DNA from: Melioribacteraceae bacterium
Lineage (GTDB): Bacteria; Bacteroidota; Ignavibacteria; Ignavibacteriales; Melioribacteraceae
Direction of reading: 5' to 3'
Assembly (NCBI GenBank): GCA_019638015.1
Contig: JAHBUP010000001.1
Coordinates: 3,566,424-3,630,423 of the forward strand
Length of the DNA: 64,000 nt
Numbering within the stretch: the first letter of the stretch is position 1; the number at the start of each line of letters is the position of its first letter. A program made the translations under genes and the position numbers. Shown here in pieces: positions 61,225-64,000 of the stretch. The notes beneath the pieces were generated by a model. The model worked only from the letters and a program-made list of their open reading frames with translations. It was not told the origin of the DNA and searched no databases.

Positions 61225-62856
61225 ATGAAGAAAATGTATTTTGTAGTTGCACTCATACTTTTACCTGCTTTTCTCTTTGGACATGAAATCAAATCACTAA
61301 AAACTATAGCGGAATTATCTAATTATGAATCCACCTCAACTTATAATGATGTAATTCATTTTATATCTATGTTAAAAAAATATTCTGATCTTGTACATGT
61401 TGAGAATATTGCCACCACTGTGGAAGGAAATGAAATTCCCCTCATTATTATTGCAGATCCTTTACCAAGAAGTCTTGAACAAATTAAATCTGACAATAGA
61501 ATTAAAGTATATATCCAAGGAAATATTCATGCCGGTGAAGTTGAGGGAAAGGAAGCTATCCTAATGTTTGCGCGCGACATTTTAAATGGAAACAAGGAAT
61601 TGTTAAAAGATGTAATTCTTCTACTATGCCCAATTTTTAATGCAGATGGCAATGAGCCAATTTCCCCTAAAAATAGAACTAATCAAAACGGACCTAAAAA
61701 TGGAGTTGGAATAAGGTATAATGGACAAAATCTGGATCTTAATCGAGATGCAATAAAGCTTGAATCCCCCGAAGTGAGAGGATTAGTTAAAAATGTTTTA
61801 AATAAATATGATCCGGCTGTATTTGTTGATTGCCATACTACAAATGGATCATATCATGAAGAACCGGTTACTTTTGTGTGGCAAATGAATTGCAATGGCG
61901 ATACCTCTCTTATTTCGTACATGCGAGACAAAATGATGCCCGAAGTTTCATCAACTCTATCAAATAAGTATAATACATTAAATTGTTTTTATGGCGAGTT
62001 TATTGATCAGCGCGATTATTCAAAAGGGTGGATTTCATACGCGTTCGAACCTAGATATATTGTTAATTATGTGGGACTTCGAAATCGACTGGCTATATTG
62101 AATGAGAACTATGTTTACGCTGATTTCAAATCTAGAGTAATAGGATGTTATAATTTATTGTGGTCAATTGTAGAATACTCGGCTCAAAACAAGAATGAGA
62201 TGATATCAAAAATTAACGATGCCGATAAGAAAACAATAGCCAAAGGAATGAACCCAGGACTCAAAGATTCATTCGCCGTTACGCAAAAGGCGATTCCTCT
62301 CAAGAAACCGGTAACAGTGAATTCCTATGAACTTGAGAAATATACAGATCAAAACGGAAGAGAAAGATTAAGAAAGACTGATGTGAAGAAAAAAGTTACA
62401 ATTCCATTCTTTGCAGATTATATTCCTGTTAAAAGTGTAAAGTATCCTTTTGCATATATTTTAACTATTTCAGACCCGTTGATAATAAATTTATTAACCG
62501 CTCACGGAATTAAGCTGGAAAAACTCTCTCAGACTGTTACACTTGAAGTTGAGTCATATAAAATGATTGAATTAAAACCTTCACCCCGCTCCAATCAAGG
62601 ACATTACATGAATCAACTAAAAGGAGATTTTTTTTCCGAGACAAAAGAATTTGCAAAAGGAATTATTCTTGTAAGAACTGCACAGCCACTGGGAAATCTT
62701 GTTACCTATTTATTAGAACCCGAATCGGATGATGGATTATTGATCTGGAATTTTTTAGACAGATGGATTATTCCCCAATGGGGAAGCGGATTTTTGCCTT
62801 ATCCAGTACACAAAGTTATTAACCCATCAGAGATTAATTCGATAAGTTTTAATTGA
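61225..62856 (+). CDS. Exported M14-family zinc carboxypeptidase
   Basis: A 543-aa metallopeptidase. After a signal peptide (about 1-20) comes an M14 core: zinc ligands in GNIHAGEVEGKEAILM near 91-106 (HxxE), then NGQNLDLNRDAIKLESPE and the third zinc His in VDCHTTNGSYHEE near 192. The catalytic Glu of M14 should lie near LNENYVYADFKSRV. The C-terminal 200 residues are an extra beta-rich domain. It cleaves C-terminal residues from peptides outside the inner membrane. It precedes the GH97 gene by 23 bases and is probably co-transcribed. Confidence 0.87.
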   Translation: MKKMYFVVALILLPAFLFGHEIKSLKTIAELSNYESTSTYNDVIHFISMLKKYSDLVHVENIATTVEGNEIPLIIIADPLPRSLEQIKSDNRIKVYIQGNIHAGEVEGKEAILMFARDILNGNKELLKDVILLLCPIFNADGNEPISPKNRTNQNGPKNGVGIRYNGQNLDLNRDAIKLESPEVRGLVKNVLNKYDPAVFVDCHTTNGSYHEEPVTFVWQMNCNGDTSLISYMRDKMMPEVSSTLSNKYNTLNCFYGEFIDQRDYSKGWISYAFEPRYIVNYVGLRNRLAILNENYVYADFKSRVIGCYNLLWSIVEYSAQNKNEMISKINDADKKTIAKGMNPGLKDSFAVTQKAIPLKKPVTVNSYELEKYTDQNGRERLRKTDVKKKVTIPFFADYIPVKSVKYPFAYILTISDPLIINLLTAHGIKLEKLSQTVTLEVESYKMIELKPSPRSNQGHYMNQLKGDFFSETKEFAKGIILVRTAQPLGNLVTYLLEPESDDGLLIWNFLDRWIIPQWGSGFLPYPVHKVINPSEINSISFN

Positions 62857-62879
62857 TAGACTATAAGCTTGAGGAAAAA

Positions 62880-64000
62880 ATGAGACCCAATATTAATTAC
62901 ATAACATTATTTCTATTAATAGTTTCTTTTAATGCTGTTAAGGCACAGACATTAAAATCTCCGAACGGAAGCCTGGAATTGAAATTTTCAGTTACAAGTT
63001 CTGGCGAACCCATTTATGAATTATCTAGGAATGAACATAAAATATTATTGCCAAGTAAACTGGGATTAATATTGGCAGAAGGTAATTCATTAGCAAAGGG
63101 ATTTACAGTCTCCAAAACAGAAACTTTGAGCTTCGATGAAACATGGGAGCCGGTTTGGGGAGAGGTAAAATCGATACGAAACAATTATAATGAATTAAGA
63201 ATTACATTAACTCAGGTTGAGTCGGCCAACCGTTTTATAATATTAACTTTCCGTTTGTTTGATGATGGACTCGGATTCCGTTATGAATTTCCCGCACAAC
63301 CTAATTTGTCTTACTTCACTGTTATTGATGAATTAACCCAATTTAATTTGGGAGAAGATCATACTGCGTTTTGGATTCCTGGTGATTATGATTCTAATGA
63401 ATATTATTACAAGAAATCAAAATTAAGCGAAGTTGATGCTCTATATGGAAATTCAGTTACAGAAATTTCCACGCGCAGAGTTATTGGGAAAAATTATGTG
63501 CAAACTCCTTTAATGATGAAATCTCAGAATGGATTATATATTAACATTTTCGAAGCCGCTTTAGTTGATTACTCCGCAATGCATTTAGAAGTTGATCAAG
63601 TAAATTTTGTTCTAAAATCTCAACTTGTACCGGATGCATATGGGAACAAAGCATATCTACAAACTTCATGCAAAACACCCTGGCGTACAATAATAATTAG
63701 CGATAAAGCAGAGGAAATTCTCGCATCAAAAATGATTCTTAATTTGAATGAACCTTCAAAAATTGAAAGCACCGATTGGATAAAACCAATGAAATATATC
63801 GGCATTTGGTGGGGAATGCATGTCGGTGTTGAATCATGGAATTACGCCGATGCCTCAAATATAAAATTGGAGGGATTCGATTGGTTATCATTAAAACCAA
63901 ATGGTAAACATGGGGCAACTACAGCAAATACTAAAAGGTATATCGATTTTGCTTCTAAACATGGTTTTGATGCAGTTTTAATTGAAGGATGGAATGTTGG
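62880..64000 (+). CDS. Glycoside hydrolase family 97 enzyme, N-terminal part (cut by window edge)
   Basis: A frame open from ATG at 62880 to the window end, 373 codons, no stop. GAGG precedes the ATG by five bases. A signal peptide (about 1-23) leads to the GH97 N-domain ([25 protein letters not shown]) and then the barrel start: [48 protein letters not shown]. This is SusB-like, so alpha-glucosidase (inverting) or alpha-galactosidase (retaining) is possible; the catalytic residues that decide lie beyond the edge. It follows the carboxypeptidase gene in the same orientation. Confidence 0.88.
   Translation, partial: [373 protein letters not shown]

Noticed and set aside
1-64000. Mobile elements, prophage or CRISPR array
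   Set aside because: I found no transposase, integrase, phage structural gene, or regular repeat-spacer array on either strand.

Overview
The window is AT-rich, gene-dense bacterial chromosome, most likely from an Ignavibacteria-type member of the Bacteroidota/Chlorobi group. The support is two secreted proteins ending in type IX secretion (T9SS) sorting domains with the NPFNPET motif common in Ignavibacteria and related phyla, two TonB receptors with carboxypeptidase-regulatory-like N-domains, a DUF4249 lipoprotein, and promoter -7 elements of the Bacteroidota form TAnnTTTG. I see no integrase, transposase, phage gene or CRISPR array. The lineage is an inference from protein style, not a phylogeny.

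Layout. 1-9.1 kb (minus strand): edge of a DinB-like gene, a CotH/lamin-tail T9SS cargo protein, a PorV/PorQ-like outer-membrane protein, a beta-lactamase-fold hydrolase, a cytidylate-kinase-like protein, a LamG lipoprotein, an exported amidase and a small membrane protein. 9.1-9.7 kb is nearly empty. 9.7-24 kb: GH3 enzyme with PA14 domain, tRNA-Arg(CCG), two uncharacterised gene pairs (12.5-13.5 and 15.5-17.2 kb), DUF1579, an MFS and an EamA transporter, a large GH-A-like T9SS cargo enzyme with an inserted CBM, and a GH31 enzyme with PA14 domain. 24-35.6 kb is mostly housekeeping: DUF2461, HAD phosphatase, aromatic amino-acid decarboxylase with alpha/beta hydrolase, ProS, an RsmI-like methyltransferase, Nfu, a KamA-like radical SAM enzyme, a 54-aa protein, YbaK and Prc. 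35.7-46.3 kb: GH5-like mannanase, MmcQ/YjbR, acyl-CoA ligase, CDF cation transporter, PepT, pyrimidine-nucleoside phosphorylase coupled to a D-serine-dehydratase-like enzyme, and gamma-glutamyltransferase. 46.4-54.2 kb: prohibitin, a copper-type module (Cys-rich exported protein, HMA protein, TonB receptor), DUF971, a four-gene thiol-redox operon (PDO, DUF6132, DUF1858, TlpA), an unknown protein with two similar halves, and RlpA. 54.3-64 kb: DUF4249/TonB receptor pair, AlkD, a DUF6174-cupin-RluA-carbonic anhydrase run, DinB, an M14 carboxypeptidase and the start of a GH97 enzyme cut by the window edge.

How it fits together. Six glycoside hydrolases or hydrolase-like enzymes (GH3-PA14, GH31-PA14, GH-A/CBM, GH5-like, GH97, and the LamG lipoprotein as a possible accessory) with T9SS cargo and TonB receptors point to a heterotroph degrading plant-type polysaccharides and peptides. 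The candidate undescribed system I rate highest is the 51.1-52.8 kb thiol-redox operon. It has a cytosolic two-CxxC disulfide oxidoreductase, a tiny two-helix membrane protein with a conserved-looking Cys pair, a CxxC DUF1858 protein and an exported TlpA, which could form a trans-membrane thiol relay. This function is inferred from gene content only.

In many places I moved start codons inward from the longest possible reading frame, because a Shine-Dalgarno sequence or a signal peptide sits at the internal start. These cases are noted per gene.
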